DNA from: Chrysophaeum taylorii
Taxonomy: Eukaryota > Sar > Pelagophyceae > Pelagomonadales > Pelagomonadaceae
Assembly (NCBI GenBank): GCA_029834535.1
Contig: JAQMWT010000127.1
Location: forward strand, 1 to 64,000
Direction: 5' to 3'
DNA: 64,000 nucleotides
Part shown: in pieces, positions 34,172 through 45,064 of the stretch
Layout: the number at the start of each line of letters is the position of its first letter
How positions within the stretch are numbered: position 1 is the stretch's first letter
The notes under the pieces: model-generated
The model's database searches: none
What the model was told of the DNA's origin: nothing
Seen by the model: only the letters and a program-made list of their open reading frames with translations
Position numbers and translations under genes: made by a program

Positions 34172-35674
34172 TTGTTGACCACTGGTCGAACATATCATTT
34201 CACGCCCTTCGCCAAGGCCGAACTCGCCGAGCTGTTTCGTCAAAAATTTGAATTGTGGACATTGACGAACCTCCCCAGGGCCTACGTTGACACCGGACTC
34301 GACGGCCTAATCCGCAAGCACGGCCTCCAGCTTTTTCAGGCGTCGAGACAGCTGCTTGCCTACAAGAAGACGAGGCCCGACCTGGTCACCGTGTCCTTCT
34401 TCGATGACGACGCTCACAAGGTCTTAGACAGCCTCTTCGCTAGGCTCGGCGACGCGGTGTCTGTCGCTGAGGTGGTCCTCACAGATGGCTTTGCTAGCAG
34501 CAATTCTGCACCGACGAGCTTCGCCTGCCCGGCTGCGACGGGCTTGCGCTCTCCATGTTCAAGGCCTGCCGCGAGAACGTCACGCCGCACCTGACCGAAC
34601 TCGTCAGATCGTTCGTCCAGGCCATCGCCGAGTGCTCTGCGAAGTCGTGGCGCCGCCGATACGATGGTGACCAGACTGACCGCCAAGCGGATCGAACTCC
34701 AAGCGAAGTTCCTCCGCGATTTCACCAATGATTAGGTGATCTTGGAGCGCACGTCGCGGTACTACGGTGCCGACTATCCGGGCACAAGTTTGCTGTTCTC
34801 GTTCATCAAGCGTGACACCTGTGAGACCATCACGCAGATGCTCGCCGACCACGATCGCCCGGACCTCGCCGCCGTCACTCCACCAGCTCGCCCAGACCTC
34901 GATGATCGCCGCGCCGGTCTCGTCTATTACCTCGCAGGCTGGTTCTGCTACAAAGTCAAGCGAGCCGCCAAGCGACCTGGACGGAACGAGTTTTTGAACG
35001 AGTGGCTCGGCCACAATGCGCTGACGAGCGTCGAGGCTTAACGGCGCAACCTTCCTATCGAACTTACCGCGAAGCGCTCTGTGCGGAGTCGTCGTCGTTT
35101 CTCGGGTGAAGAGCAGCTCGTCAATTACGCATCGGCCGCACGCTTCCATTTTGTTTGGGCTGTCGAAGCCAACTACGCCAGGCTCCTGACGACCGCCAAC
35201 ATCCTCGCCTACGCTTCTCGCCTCGTCACGCTCATCCACGACGTTGTCGCCTCGCATGCGCCTACTGGTACACTGGGTCTCTTAGAGGCTACAATCCCCG
35301 AGGACCAAAAATTTCGCCTCGAGATTTCTGACAAGATGATCGAGGAGCTCGTCGATCGAGGAGCTCGTCCTTTACGTCCTCTAAGCATACCATCCATGCG
35401 CGGTCGCGACTTAAGTAAGATCCTTATGTCCAGCCAAGGGGTTGTCAATATTGATATCCCCTTGGTCCATCCAACCTGCAGCCTGCTGCGGCCGACCGAA
35501 ACAGAAACGTGCACCGCGAATGCATGGCAGAGGTGGCTCGAAAAGCGTCCGACGCCGCGAATGGTCGCATCCCCCCCCCCCGCTGAAGGTGCCAAGGACG
35601 ATGCCGACGTCTGGCAAAACTACTTCGATGATGAGGAGGAAGCAGCCGCGGTCGACGCGGGCGAGACTCTGTAG
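34172..35674 (+). pseudogene. Decayed companion gene of the P-like transposon region
   Basis: Protein-like sequence continues over 1.5 kb but changes frame or meets stops a few times, so it is read in at least three pieces (34172-34594, 34736-35041, 35081-35674). One piece has GLVYYLAGWFCYKVKRAAKR, the Y-x-AG-[YW] type motif found near the C-terminus of many THAP/P and hAT-related transposase proteins. Another is helical with an acidic tail. It converges on the P-type transposase gene, ending 113 bp from that gene's stop. It could be a second protein of the same element or an older, unrelated element copy. No domain gives a firm family. Confidence 0.5.
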
Positions 35675-35786
35675 TTACGTATAACACCGCCGTCCGGAGA
35701 GAAGCGAGGCATTGGGACTCACGTAAGTGGCGCTTGGCCTGAGTTGCTGTTGTCGCCTTGTAAAACCCGGAGGGTGCCGGCGGTAC

Positions 35787-38700
35787 TCAACGCGTTCCTA
35801 CATCGACGGACGGCGGGTTCTGTGTCGATTCGCCCGTTTGCCGTACGTGAGCAAAGTGGTGCTCGACGATGTCCTGCATGAGACGTCGCTGGACAAGAAT
35901 GGCCGTTGGGAACTTTCGCAAGTAGTGGTGAGCCATGGCGATGGTGCCCTTCGTGATCAGCTGAGTGTCATACCAACACTCTTCTGGTAAGAACGCATAT
36001 TTCTGCTGCTCATCGTCAAAATGCTGAAACTGCTGGTGCGTCCGGATCTCATTGTGCCACGATTCCAACCACGTGATGAAATCGTCCAGTTCTTTGAGTT
36101 CCTTTGCGTCTAGGTTCCGAATGTTATCGAACCCCGTGTCGCGACGACCATTGCAGACGTCAACGAAGCGGTTCATCCGCCAGCAGAGGTCCCGGAGCGG
36201 TTTGTAGAAGTCAGCTCGAGAAGTGTCGTCACCACAGTACTCATCTATGATCTCCACCATGGTTCCGCTAACAACTTGGACGGCGAGACTGACACGCATA
36301 CGATTGAAGGCGGTCTTTTGGAAATGTTCCTGAGTCAACTTGCAGCGCATGAGCGCACCTTCGCCGCCCATGGCCGAGGCCCGATCGGCAATGCCCTTGA
36401 AGTCGAGCCAAGCCTCCTTGGCCATCTCGAGGCAAAGCGGTTGTGCCACGCCGCCCGCCACCTTCTGCAATTGGCTCTTCTTATCATTGGGGTTGGATGA
36501 CTCGAGCGCGTTGACAATATTCTTCCAAGCGTGCGGCGGATCAGAGAGGAGAAAGATGGGGAAAGCTTCGCCAAGGACGGGATGAGGCATCGCGACAAGT
36601 GTTGTCGCGTCGAAGCCGACAGTCTCGTCGATCAGGAATTTCGACGCCGGCAGCGTAAGTAGCGTCTTGGCGAAGACCCGATTTTCGACGGCGTCGTCAA
36701 AGGCTGCGGCGACCACGTGGAACGAGAAGCGCTCCAGTTCAATGACGACCTTGTTGAAGACATCAACGAGGAATGAACCCGTAATCTTCGAGAGGGTGAA
36801 TCTTGCGATGGGAAAGACAAAGGAGTCGACACCGAGGCCGACGAAGTAGAAAATCAGGTAGTGCTTGGCGAGTTCGGCCTCGTGTGGATTGGCGTTGGGG
36901 TCGATGGTGGCCGTGGCCACGAGCTCGTTCAATACGGCGTCGCGGGCTTTGTTCGCGTACGGTAAGCCCAGAATGTGGCCGGTGTGGTAATGGAAGAAGA
37001 CGCCGCCCTTGAAGGACATGGCGTCGAACGCAATACAGCCACAGCGCTGCCACCCGTGATCGAGCTCGCGCTCGTTTGCCGACTTCCACAGCGCAACGCA
37101 CATGCTGCGCACGATGCCGTCGTCCTCCTCCTCAGAGGCGAAACCTGTGAGGTCGCGAACACACCGCTGTGTCGGCAAGAAGAAGACCTGGCGTGCTTTG
37201 TCGTAGGACTCCTTGCCTAGCTTGTCCAAGAGAAGGACCGCGGCCTTGATTGTCACCGGGCTGTAGCGGCAGACCTGACGGCTCCCGCTCTTCTTCATCC
37301 GGTGGACGTTCTCGACCTGGTCCTCCCAGATGGCGCGTATGACCGAGTCTCTCGGAAAGATGCGAAGGGCCTGCTCATTTGTCATCTGGAAAAGCTTGGC
37401 AAGGCGGTCGTTTTGATCACCATCAACGACGACGATGCCGTATTTAACGCGCAGTTTGGACGCTTCCCGCTTAAAGCGAGCGTTCTCACCCTCGAGGTCG
37501 CGAATCCTGCCGCCGTCACGACGCATTGCCCGCATCGCGAGGCCTGGAGAATCAACGTACTGGTTTCGCGGCGCCTTCCTCGATGGCGTGCCCTGGCGGA
37601 CCCGAATGGCATTCGAGACCGCCAAAGTAAACGGAGCCCGCTTCCTCGAGCACCGTCCGCAACGACCTCCTCTGGGGCCGGCGACGCCAAGGCAATCGAC
37701 GGCGGTGAACGTGAAGTGGCCGGCCGTGCGCTCAAGATAAAGGCTCAGAGGCTCTTTCAAGACACGAGCACGAGTAGTAGCGTCATAGTCGGCGCTTGTC
37801 GTATCATCCACCCCGTTCGTGTCAACATCCACGTCGACACGTCGGACAGGAAGGGCCCCTACAAATCGCGACTCGAGAGGCCGACCACCCCGAACCAACA
37901 TCGCGGCATACCGCATCGCCTTCGACACCATCACCGTGAAGCCGGCTGTGCAGTCGCCATCGTCGACAAAGCCCGGGCACGGCCTTGCCGTGGCCGCCTC
38001 GGCAAGGACCGCTCGGGCGTCGTCGATCGAGGCAATCGGCCTGTCGGCCGAATCCATGTAGGCCAGTCTCCCGCCGATGCGTAGTTCGAATCGCACTGCG
38101 TCGCTGACGATTTCGAAGCGAGCGGCACGAGCAATCTGCATCGCCCCTGGCGTCCAGATCACGAAGGTCGCCTCGTCTCGTGAGCGAGAGACACAATTCC
38201 AGGGATCGACCGTCGAAACGCTGGAAACTTCTGCCAGGACACACTCAGCGGGCGATGGCAACGCCGGCGCAGGCGATGTCGGAGCAGGTGCAGGGGCTTG
38301 AGCGTTGATCCTGATTCGCCACGCCTTGACGAGGGGTCGGGGGAATGGGCACTCGCTCTCGGGTGCGTACTTCGCCGGTCGCGACACGCCGCCGTCAAGC
38401 TGATGGCGAAGGTGGTGTGCGGAGGCGACGCTCGGGGACGGGACCCAGAGGAATGCAGTGCCGTCGGCATGAATGCAACGCATATTCCACCCAGTCCGTA
38501 ATACGGAAGAGCCAGGAGAGAAGAGCAGATCCACGTCGTCGGCGGTCGCGCCGTCGGCCCCGCGCCGTTGGAATTCTTCGGTCAACACCTCTGCCGAGTA
38601 CCACCAGGCTCGCGCCGAGGCCGGGAGCGCCATCACCAGCTGGAAGACTAATGGGGCCTCGCGCGTCGAGCGAGTTGGACGACGCTCGACACGTGTCTCG

Positions 38701-39662
38701 TCGCCCATGACGCAAGCCCGCAGCTCCGGCAGTTCCTTGTTGCGGATGAGCCAGGCGACCGCGGCGGCGAATTCAGCTGCCGAGCCACACGGGATCGTCG
38801 AGTCGACGAGTTTGAGGAGCTCCCGAAATGCCGGGAGCACGGTTTCACTCACGTCATCGTCGAAGCGCAAGACCGAGCTGGTTTCGCCCACGTTGAAATG
38901 CGCCACGAGCATCGCGAGGATCAACTCCCAGTGCTCGACGATCAGGCGCTCGACCTTGAACTGATGCCTCGGCTGAAACGCGTAGGTCATGTTGTCGACG
39001 GTGGTTACGTAGTACATGGCCTTCTTGTCGTAGACACCATTGGTGCGGCCATGCTCGATGCTGTGTGCGGTGATGCCGCGGTGGATCAGCTCCTGGATGA
39101 TCGACTTGGAGAGCTTGTTGAAATACCACCAGTCACACGGTGATAACCTGAGAATCCGCAATTGGAAGCTGCCGGGCGGAATATGACACTTTGGACAACG
39201 AGCGGCGACCAAGAAGTCTCGACCGCGACAGGACCACGGACAACGCCGATGAGCTCGGCGAGCCATAGATAGGCCCAAACAAACACCTTGGACCACATAT
39301 GTGGCCCGAGATCACTGCGGCTCGACACACAATGCCTCCGACGACCAGATGTGGCCGCCACCGGCCGAGGTGGGCCTCAAAAACTGGGTCGGAGTTGGTG
39401 AGGCCTTCGGGCACACCATTGACGAGTGAGAGATGGTCTCCGACCCACTTTTCACCCATTTCTCGTTGCTTGCGACCCAACAACAGCATATGGAAAAAAT
39501 GCACCCTTCGACGCCGCGACCGTTTACTCACCTTTCCCGTGTCGTAGAGTCGCCAAATAAGTTGTTGAGGAAGGCCTGGACATCGGTCGAGACATCTCCG
39601 TCGCCCGTGGGCTCCGTCGATCCCGGTGCGCCGACTCCATCGCCGCCGGAGTGGGCCATCAT
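35787..39662 (-). mobile_element. P-superfamily (THAP9-like) DNA transposase gene, apparently whole
   Basis: Exons 39662-39532 and 39147-35787, with a 384-nt GT-AG intron in matching phase, give 1,163 residues without a stop. The C-terminal half shows P-element hallmarks: first catalytic Asp in CIAFDAMSFKGGVFFHYH, second in FHVVAAAFDDAVENRVF, the family motif LLSDPPHAWKNIVNAL, and the terminal LMQDIVEHHFAHVRQTG (QD-x-x-E-x-x-F-x-x-x-R). A coiled coil (IRDLEGENARFKREASKL) precedes the catalytic part, as in P transposase. The N-terminal region has two related modules (about residues 48-115 and 223-294), each beginning with WWY and a helix followed by RG. No C2CH THAP zinc finger was recognised. 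Terminal inverted repeats were not found. Confidence 0.85.
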
Positions 39663-39715
39663 TGCGCAGATGAGAGCAACTAGGGTTTTAAAAAAGAATG
39701 GCTTCGTTTCCGCAG

Positions 39716-40018
39716 TGTGAGGAAGCTATGACACTTACCCCTGCACAACGTCCCCATTATAGTTCTCACATCCCCATTTCAGTTCTCAAAATTGAGTCAA
39801 ATGTCGACTGCTAAGAGGGGGGTGTGTGTGGGGAGCATGAAGGATGTGGGTGGGTGTGTGGGGTAGGAGGGATGTGCCTGACGCCGTGACGGGCGGAGAT
39901 AAGTACGCGGGACCTAGTCGGGGTCATCGCCGAGTCGTGGGGCAGGCGAAGAGAGGACGGGCCCCGCCCGTAGGTCGTACGCATGCTGCCGCCGGACGTC
40001 CCCATTTCAGTTCTCACA
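39716..40018 (+). repeat. 5' LTR of the copia fossil, interrupted by an R1 retroposon
   Basis: The LTR begins at 39716 (TGTGAGGAAGCTATGACAC) and its end (CTCACA) is at 40013-40018. In between, an R1 retroposon copy (39789-39998) is inserted and flanked by an 18-bp duplication of LTR sequence (39771-39788 and 39999-40016). Without the insert the LTR is 75 bp, the same length as the 3' LTR. Confidence 0.8.
39789..39998 (-). repeat. R1 retroposon copy B, nested in the 5' LTR
   Basis: About 200 bp matching copy A on the opposite strand, with the common end GTCGACTGCTAAGAGG at 39803. It is flanked by the direct repeat TCCCCATTTCAGTTCTCA, 18 bp, which is LTR sequence. It therefore inserted after the LTR element did. 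A short extra A/T-rich tail lies between the common end and the duplication. Confidence 0.8.
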
Positions 40019-40068
40019 TGGTGCAGGGATAAGTGTCATAGCTTCCTCACACCATTTCAGTTCTCACA
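40019..40068. repeat. Inverted and direct LTR fragments next to the 5' LTR
   Basis: Immediately after the 5' LTR, about 31 bp match the start of the LTR in inverted orientation, and the next 17 bp (40052-40068, ccatttcagttctcaca) repeat the LTR end in direct orientation. This mosaic lies where a primer-binding site would be expected; no clear tRNA-complementary site was recognised. Confidence 0.7.
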
Positions 40069-41289
40069 TGACAGCAGTGTTCGTTCGTTCCGATCGAACC
40101 TGTGCTTGACTTCGCGGTGACTCCTCCTCGGCTTCAGTTCATTGCTACGTGTTCGGTTCGTTGTCGTCTAACATGTCCTCGATCGAAATTCAAGCTAGCA
40201 GGCTTTCGCGAACACTTGATGCCTTCAGCGGTGAGCGACATTTTTTTTTTCCACGATCATCTCTACCGGCGATCACACTATCTCGACCAACGATCCTTGG
40301 ACTAGCATCTCAGCATCTCGCTGCTCTGCAGAAGCATCTCGCTGCTCTGAAGCAGACTTTCGCGTCAAGCAACAACGTTGATATCCATGAAAACCGCGAC
40401 ATGAACTTCACGCGAACAACATGACAACCGCGACACGCACTTCACGCGACTTTCCAAGCGCATTACCGATGTCTACATGGGCCATGGGGATCGCGTAGCG
40501 AACTTCCTCAACAAGTTCATCATCGGAGTTCAAGTTGCTCGGCATTGTACCTGATCCGACGTACCCTCGAGTGTGTCCTCGCATTTGACTACGTGCATCG
40601 TGCTTCAAGACTTACTGGCTTTGTTTTATCGCCTCGCGTTTCGTACCGATGAATGTGGTTGTACCCTTGAGAAGTTCAACAACAATCAATTTAGATGGCA
40701 TGCACAACCACTACCGTCGCGCTATCCGCCGCGTCGTCAGCCACAACCCCGACTTCAGACTCTTCCAACTGACCTGCCCTATACGCTCCCCTTTCCCACC
40801 AACCTGGCTCTACTCGATTCCGACGCACTACCCAATGTCCTTTTGGCGGCTGCAAGGATCACTTTAAGAGGGACTGCCGCAAGTTTCAAAGTTCCTAGCT
40901 ATTCCACGACAACGCCCTACCCACCATCGCCGTTCTTCTCAACAGCGCAACACTCCCAATGACTCCAACAACACCTAACAACACCAACCCACCAATACCA
41001 ACACCAGTAACACTACCTTTTCTGCTCCTATGCCTACTCCCACCTTGACTGATTCTAGTTCCACTCCTCCGCTTTTCTTAATACCACCATCTATTCCACC
41101 CCCTTCACCGCCTTAAACGGCCACACCCACCGTCTCCCATCCCCCTCCCGATACTCTGTCTCATCATATTTGCACCTTTCTGCCAATCAAGATAATTCCA
41201 AGTCAGCGTGTGTACCGCCGAATGTCTGATGCAAGCACATCAACAACCCCATCCCACGGAAGCCCCTCGTTTTTGTTTATAGCTCCCAT

Positions 41290-41530
41290 TGCACAGGCGC
41301 CCTTCGTTCTGTATTTTCCGCTATTCGTTGCTCCACCCCTCGTTCTGTATTTTCCCCTCGTCGTTGCTCCTCTCCTTGTTCTGTATTTCCCCCTCGTCGT
41401 TGCTCCCCTCCTCGTTGTCTTTTCACCTCGTCGTTGCTCCCCTCCTCGTTCTTTATATCGCCTATTCGTTGATCCACTCCCCGTTGTGCATTTTCTCCTA
41501 TTCGTTGATCCACTCCTCGTTGTGCTTGTC
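41290..41530. repeat. Minisatellite-like tandem repeats inside the copia fossil
   Basis: Imperfect tandem units of roughly 30-35 bp, each containing a variant of tcgtcgttgctcc and cgttctgtattt. They lie in the middle of the element in a part with no recognised domain. Confidence 0.75.
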
Positions 41531-44508
41531 GGTTTTGGTAAAACCAGCGACTCACGTTCCATCGCGCATTTCACCCGCCACAACTAAACTGTGCCTGTCC
41601 ATTTTTCGCGTGCGCAGCTTTCGTGCTTCCTATGTGGTTGGATCGCTCATCTTCGGGATCCTGGACAGACGCTTCTTTGCTGTGTGATTTGTGTTTCTCC
41701 TTCGCGCACTATCGCCTTTTCGCCGCTTTTCTGACCTTTACAATCCGGTTTTGTTATCGAAGTGCATTCCGTACTCAGCACCCGCGACGCTATCTGCAAT
41801 GTTCTTACGTGTCACTGCGACGCTACCTGCAACGTTCTTACGTGCCACAACTGTTTTGCCACTATCGCCACCTTCTACCGCAGTCTATTCGAGTATGACG
41901 AGCAAAGCTCGCCGCTTGCTCCTCCAATGTTGGCCCATATGGCAACTTCGTTCTTGCGAATGCGAAAACGGGCCACTTTCTTATCTGCCACAGCAGGCTG
42001 GCATACAGCAGCCTGGTCTACCCGTGTTCGTTCCTTACACCGCTGGCGCGTCCGAAGTCTTCCATTTTCGCGTACAGGACGCGGTCGTGCCCATGGTAAC
42101 TTGCTCGCAACACAACAACCCAACACCCACGTTCGCATCAAACCTTTTTACGCCTGTTTTTGCTTCTGTCGACTCCGACCATTGTCATAACCTGGTCACC
42201 ATGCACCATGCGACATATCTGCCCAAAGGCCACGTTCTCATCAGACGTCTGGTACACTGCCATCATATATACCAGCCTGTGTTCCCGCTATCTTTGCCCC
42301 GCTGCGATTCTCAATGGCACCAATCGTCTAACTCACGTCATCCCAGGCACTTTTGTCGCTATTGTTCTTCAGACCTCGATTTTGCTGACAGTTTCGCTCG
42401 CTTATCAGATTTCCTGCAACGTCAACCACGGAAGGAACTTCAACGTTGTTCTGACTCGAATCACGCTTCCCAGCTCTCGTCTACTGTTGCCCCCTTGTCA
42501 CCTGTTCCTGCTGTTGCCTGATTATCACCTGTTCTTCCGCTGTTGCCCCCCCCCCTTTTCCCCTGTGTTTGATGAGAATGCGCCGGTTTCACTGAGACTG
42601 ATCACCCCTTCACGTGAGCCGACCATTCTACGAGCTCATGAACTCCGCCGAACCAAAGAGAGAAAACAACAAAACGTGCACAACAAAGTCGAGCCAACCA
42701 GAGCCGACAAAACAACAAGCATGCAAAACAAAGTCGAGCCAAACGGAGCCGACCGCGCAAAGACGACAAAAAGCGCACATTATTCAGAAACAAATGGAGA
42801 ACCAACTCAAACCCACAATACTGGCGTTTTGCAACGCACTGTCGATTCGGTGTCATCTTGTCATTCCCTTCGATTCTGTGTCATCTTGTCCTTCCCTGTA
42901 CGTTAATTATTCTAGCTTTCGTTTGTTAGTTCATTATGTCTTCCTTCCCCTCTGTCTCGCCCAGCCCATCCAAATCCTGCACGTCGGTTACAAGCCCTTG
43001 CCACAGAATATCATTCCCTCGGTCAGCTCGGTTGCTCGGATGTTGTTCGCGTTCCTTCTACTTTTTCTGGCACCATCTGCCCTTTGAAGTGGGTCCACCG
43101 CACGAAGTATGAATCTGGCCGCTTCAAATCGTACACTGCTCATCTCGTTGTCCGCGGTTATACCCAGGTTCACGGCATTGCTTACCACGACACGTACCGT
43201 CCTGTAGATGTCATCTCTGCTTTCATACAAGCCCCTGTCTGGCGTTGCTGTTCACGACTGGGATTTGCATAAGTTGGATGTCAACTCCGCTTTTATCCAA
43301 GCTCCCATTGACGAAGACATCTATGTTTGGCCACCCGAAGACGAAGACATCTATGTCTGGCCACCCGAAGGTTATGCTCCTCGCCAACCCACCGATGGTT
43401 TCAAAATCATTTACACGCTCCGTCGCTCTTGGTATGATTGCAAACAAGCTTGTCGTAATTGGTAGCTTTATTTGGCACGCTTTCTCGTCAATGACTGTGG
43501 CTTCGTCCGCGGATCTGGTGACACTTGCCGTTACAAGCTCGTGCTTAATTCTACCGTTGTCCTACGTCTCGTTCTTGTCGTTGATGATCTTCTTGTGGCG
43601 CACCCTCGTCCTTGCCTTGGTCATTACCCAGCCTTCTTCCTCCGTTTCCGAACCTTCACTGATGTTAACGAGCTTGATCTGACCACTTACGTTGGTCTCC
43701 GCATTACGCGTGCTCGCGCACAACCAGACTTGACTCCCGCTCCCAAAGTTCTTCCTCTTTCTGCGGCTGCTTCTCCTGCACCTGGCTCCCCTGCTCACGT
43801 CTTCATGGCACGCACCCCTTTTCGTCGTATTTTCCGTTGTGTCTTGTTTCTTTCTGTTATGCCTCGCCCTGATATCACTTGGACCGTCGATCCGTGTGCG
43901 CCTTTTACTGACACTCCTGGTAAACCCCACTGCAATGGTCCTCAAGATCTTGCCCTTGTTCTTGGTCGCGATTCTACCCTTCGTCTCTGTGGTTATTCCG
44001 ACTCTAGCTGGACCGACGACCCTGATGACCGCCACTCCACTACTGACTTTTGTTTTCTCCTTGCTGGCTCTATGATATCCTACTGCTCACACTCGCAGTA
44101 CCTGCTCGCCCGCTCCTCTTTTGAAGCTGAATTGCTCGCTCTTTACGCCGCTAGTACGGCGCTACTGCTGAGCTCTCTTGGCTTCTCAAACTTTTTGATG
44201 CCTTTGATCTCCCTCGTCACACGGTCCCAATGTATGTCGATAACAGCACCACCGTCACCCAAGTCCGTCTCCAATGTCTCATGCGGCGCACCCGCCATAT
44301 TGCCATTCGCTTTTACAGCACAGCTTAATATCATCGCACCCACATCATTGATCTCCAACACAATCCCCGCCTTGACAACCTTAGCGATATCTTCACCCGT
44401 AGTGCGGAAGCTCCTCCCTTCCTCCGGCTTCGTGCTCGTTACCTCACCTCGTGACTTCACCCTGATATCTCCTGTCTCTTTCTGCCACACTGCCTCTCCT
44501 GACGTCTT

Positions 44509-44564
44509 TAAATGTCGACTGCTAAGAGGGGGGTGTGTGTGGGGAGCATGAAGGATGTGGGTGA
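44509..44564 (-). repeat. R1 retroposon, short copy inside the copia fossil
   Basis: A 56-bp insert with the common end (rc CTCTTAGCAGTCGACATTTAAA, at 44509 side) truncated after the GGATGTGGG segment. It is flanked by the 11-bp direct repeat CCTGACGTCTT at 44498-44508 and 44565-44575. Confidence 0.85.
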
Positions 44565-44701
44565 CCTGACGTCTTCCTTCAAGCTTCTCCTCTGTGAGCG
44601 TCTCAATTACCCCTTTTTCCATCTTCCTTTTCTTTCTTTTCCAGCACCTGTGTGAGGACCTCACTTACCCCTTTTTCCTTTTCTTTCTTTTCCAGCACCT
44701 G

Positions 44702-44776
44702 TGTGAGGAAGCTATGACACTTACCCCTGCACCACGTCCCCATTATAGTTTTCACATCCCCATTTCAGTTCTCACA
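44702..44776 (+). repeat. 3' LTR of the copia fossil
   Basis: A 75-bp TG...CA repeat nearly identical to the 5' LTR, followed at once by the target duplication CGCAG. Confidence 0.85.
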
Positions 44777-44982
44777 CGCAGAGTGTTCCACCAAGTTCGA
44801 ACATATCTAAATTCTAACTGTAAACTAAACATCATAAAACTTTGAACCTGTTTTAAACTAAGGGTTTCAACGAGCTGGTTTGGAAGATACAACATGGAGT
44901 CTGTGTGTCCTCTAGGTCTGAAACTAGGCCCTAATTTCAACTAATCTGAGTCATCGATTTGGCATGCTTACATTTGTGTGTC

Positions 44983-45051
44983 TTTAAATGTCGACTGCTA
45001 AGAGGGGGGTGTGTGTGGGGAGCATGAAGGATGTGGGTGGGCCAATGAAGG
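44983..45051 (-). repeat. R1 retroposon, short copy right of the copia fossil
   Basis: A 69-bp insert with the same common end, flanked by the 13-bp exact direct repeat ACATTTGTGTGTC at 44970-44982 and 45052-45064. Confidence 0.87.
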
Positions 45052-45064
45052 ACATTTGTGTGTC

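Larger units (their letters stand above)
39716..44776 (+). mobile_element. Ty1/copia LTR retrotransposon fossil
   Basis: A broken LTR element of the copia family. It starts and ends with 75-bp TG...CA repeats (5' repeat begins at 39716; 3' repeat 44702-44776) and is flanked by a 5-bp target duplication, CGCAG (39711-39715 and 44777-44781). Recognisable parts: a gag-like segment with a zinc-knuckle (about 40170-40890), reverse transcriptase of RVT_2 type (about 43080-43460) and copia RNase H (about 43970-44200). Protease and integrase were not recognised. The coding region is clearly broken (several breaks). The two end repeats are about 97% alike, suggesting a fairly recent insertion, though 75 bp is too short to date it. 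It is less GC-rich than the host and lies 54 bp upstream of the P-type transposase start. Confidence 0.85.

Noticed and set aside
35787-39296. Transposase starting at 39296 as a single exon
   Set aside because: The first 50 residues of that reading lie in an intron; the upstream exon 39662-39532 has a good start and donor, and its phase matches the AG at 39148-39149.
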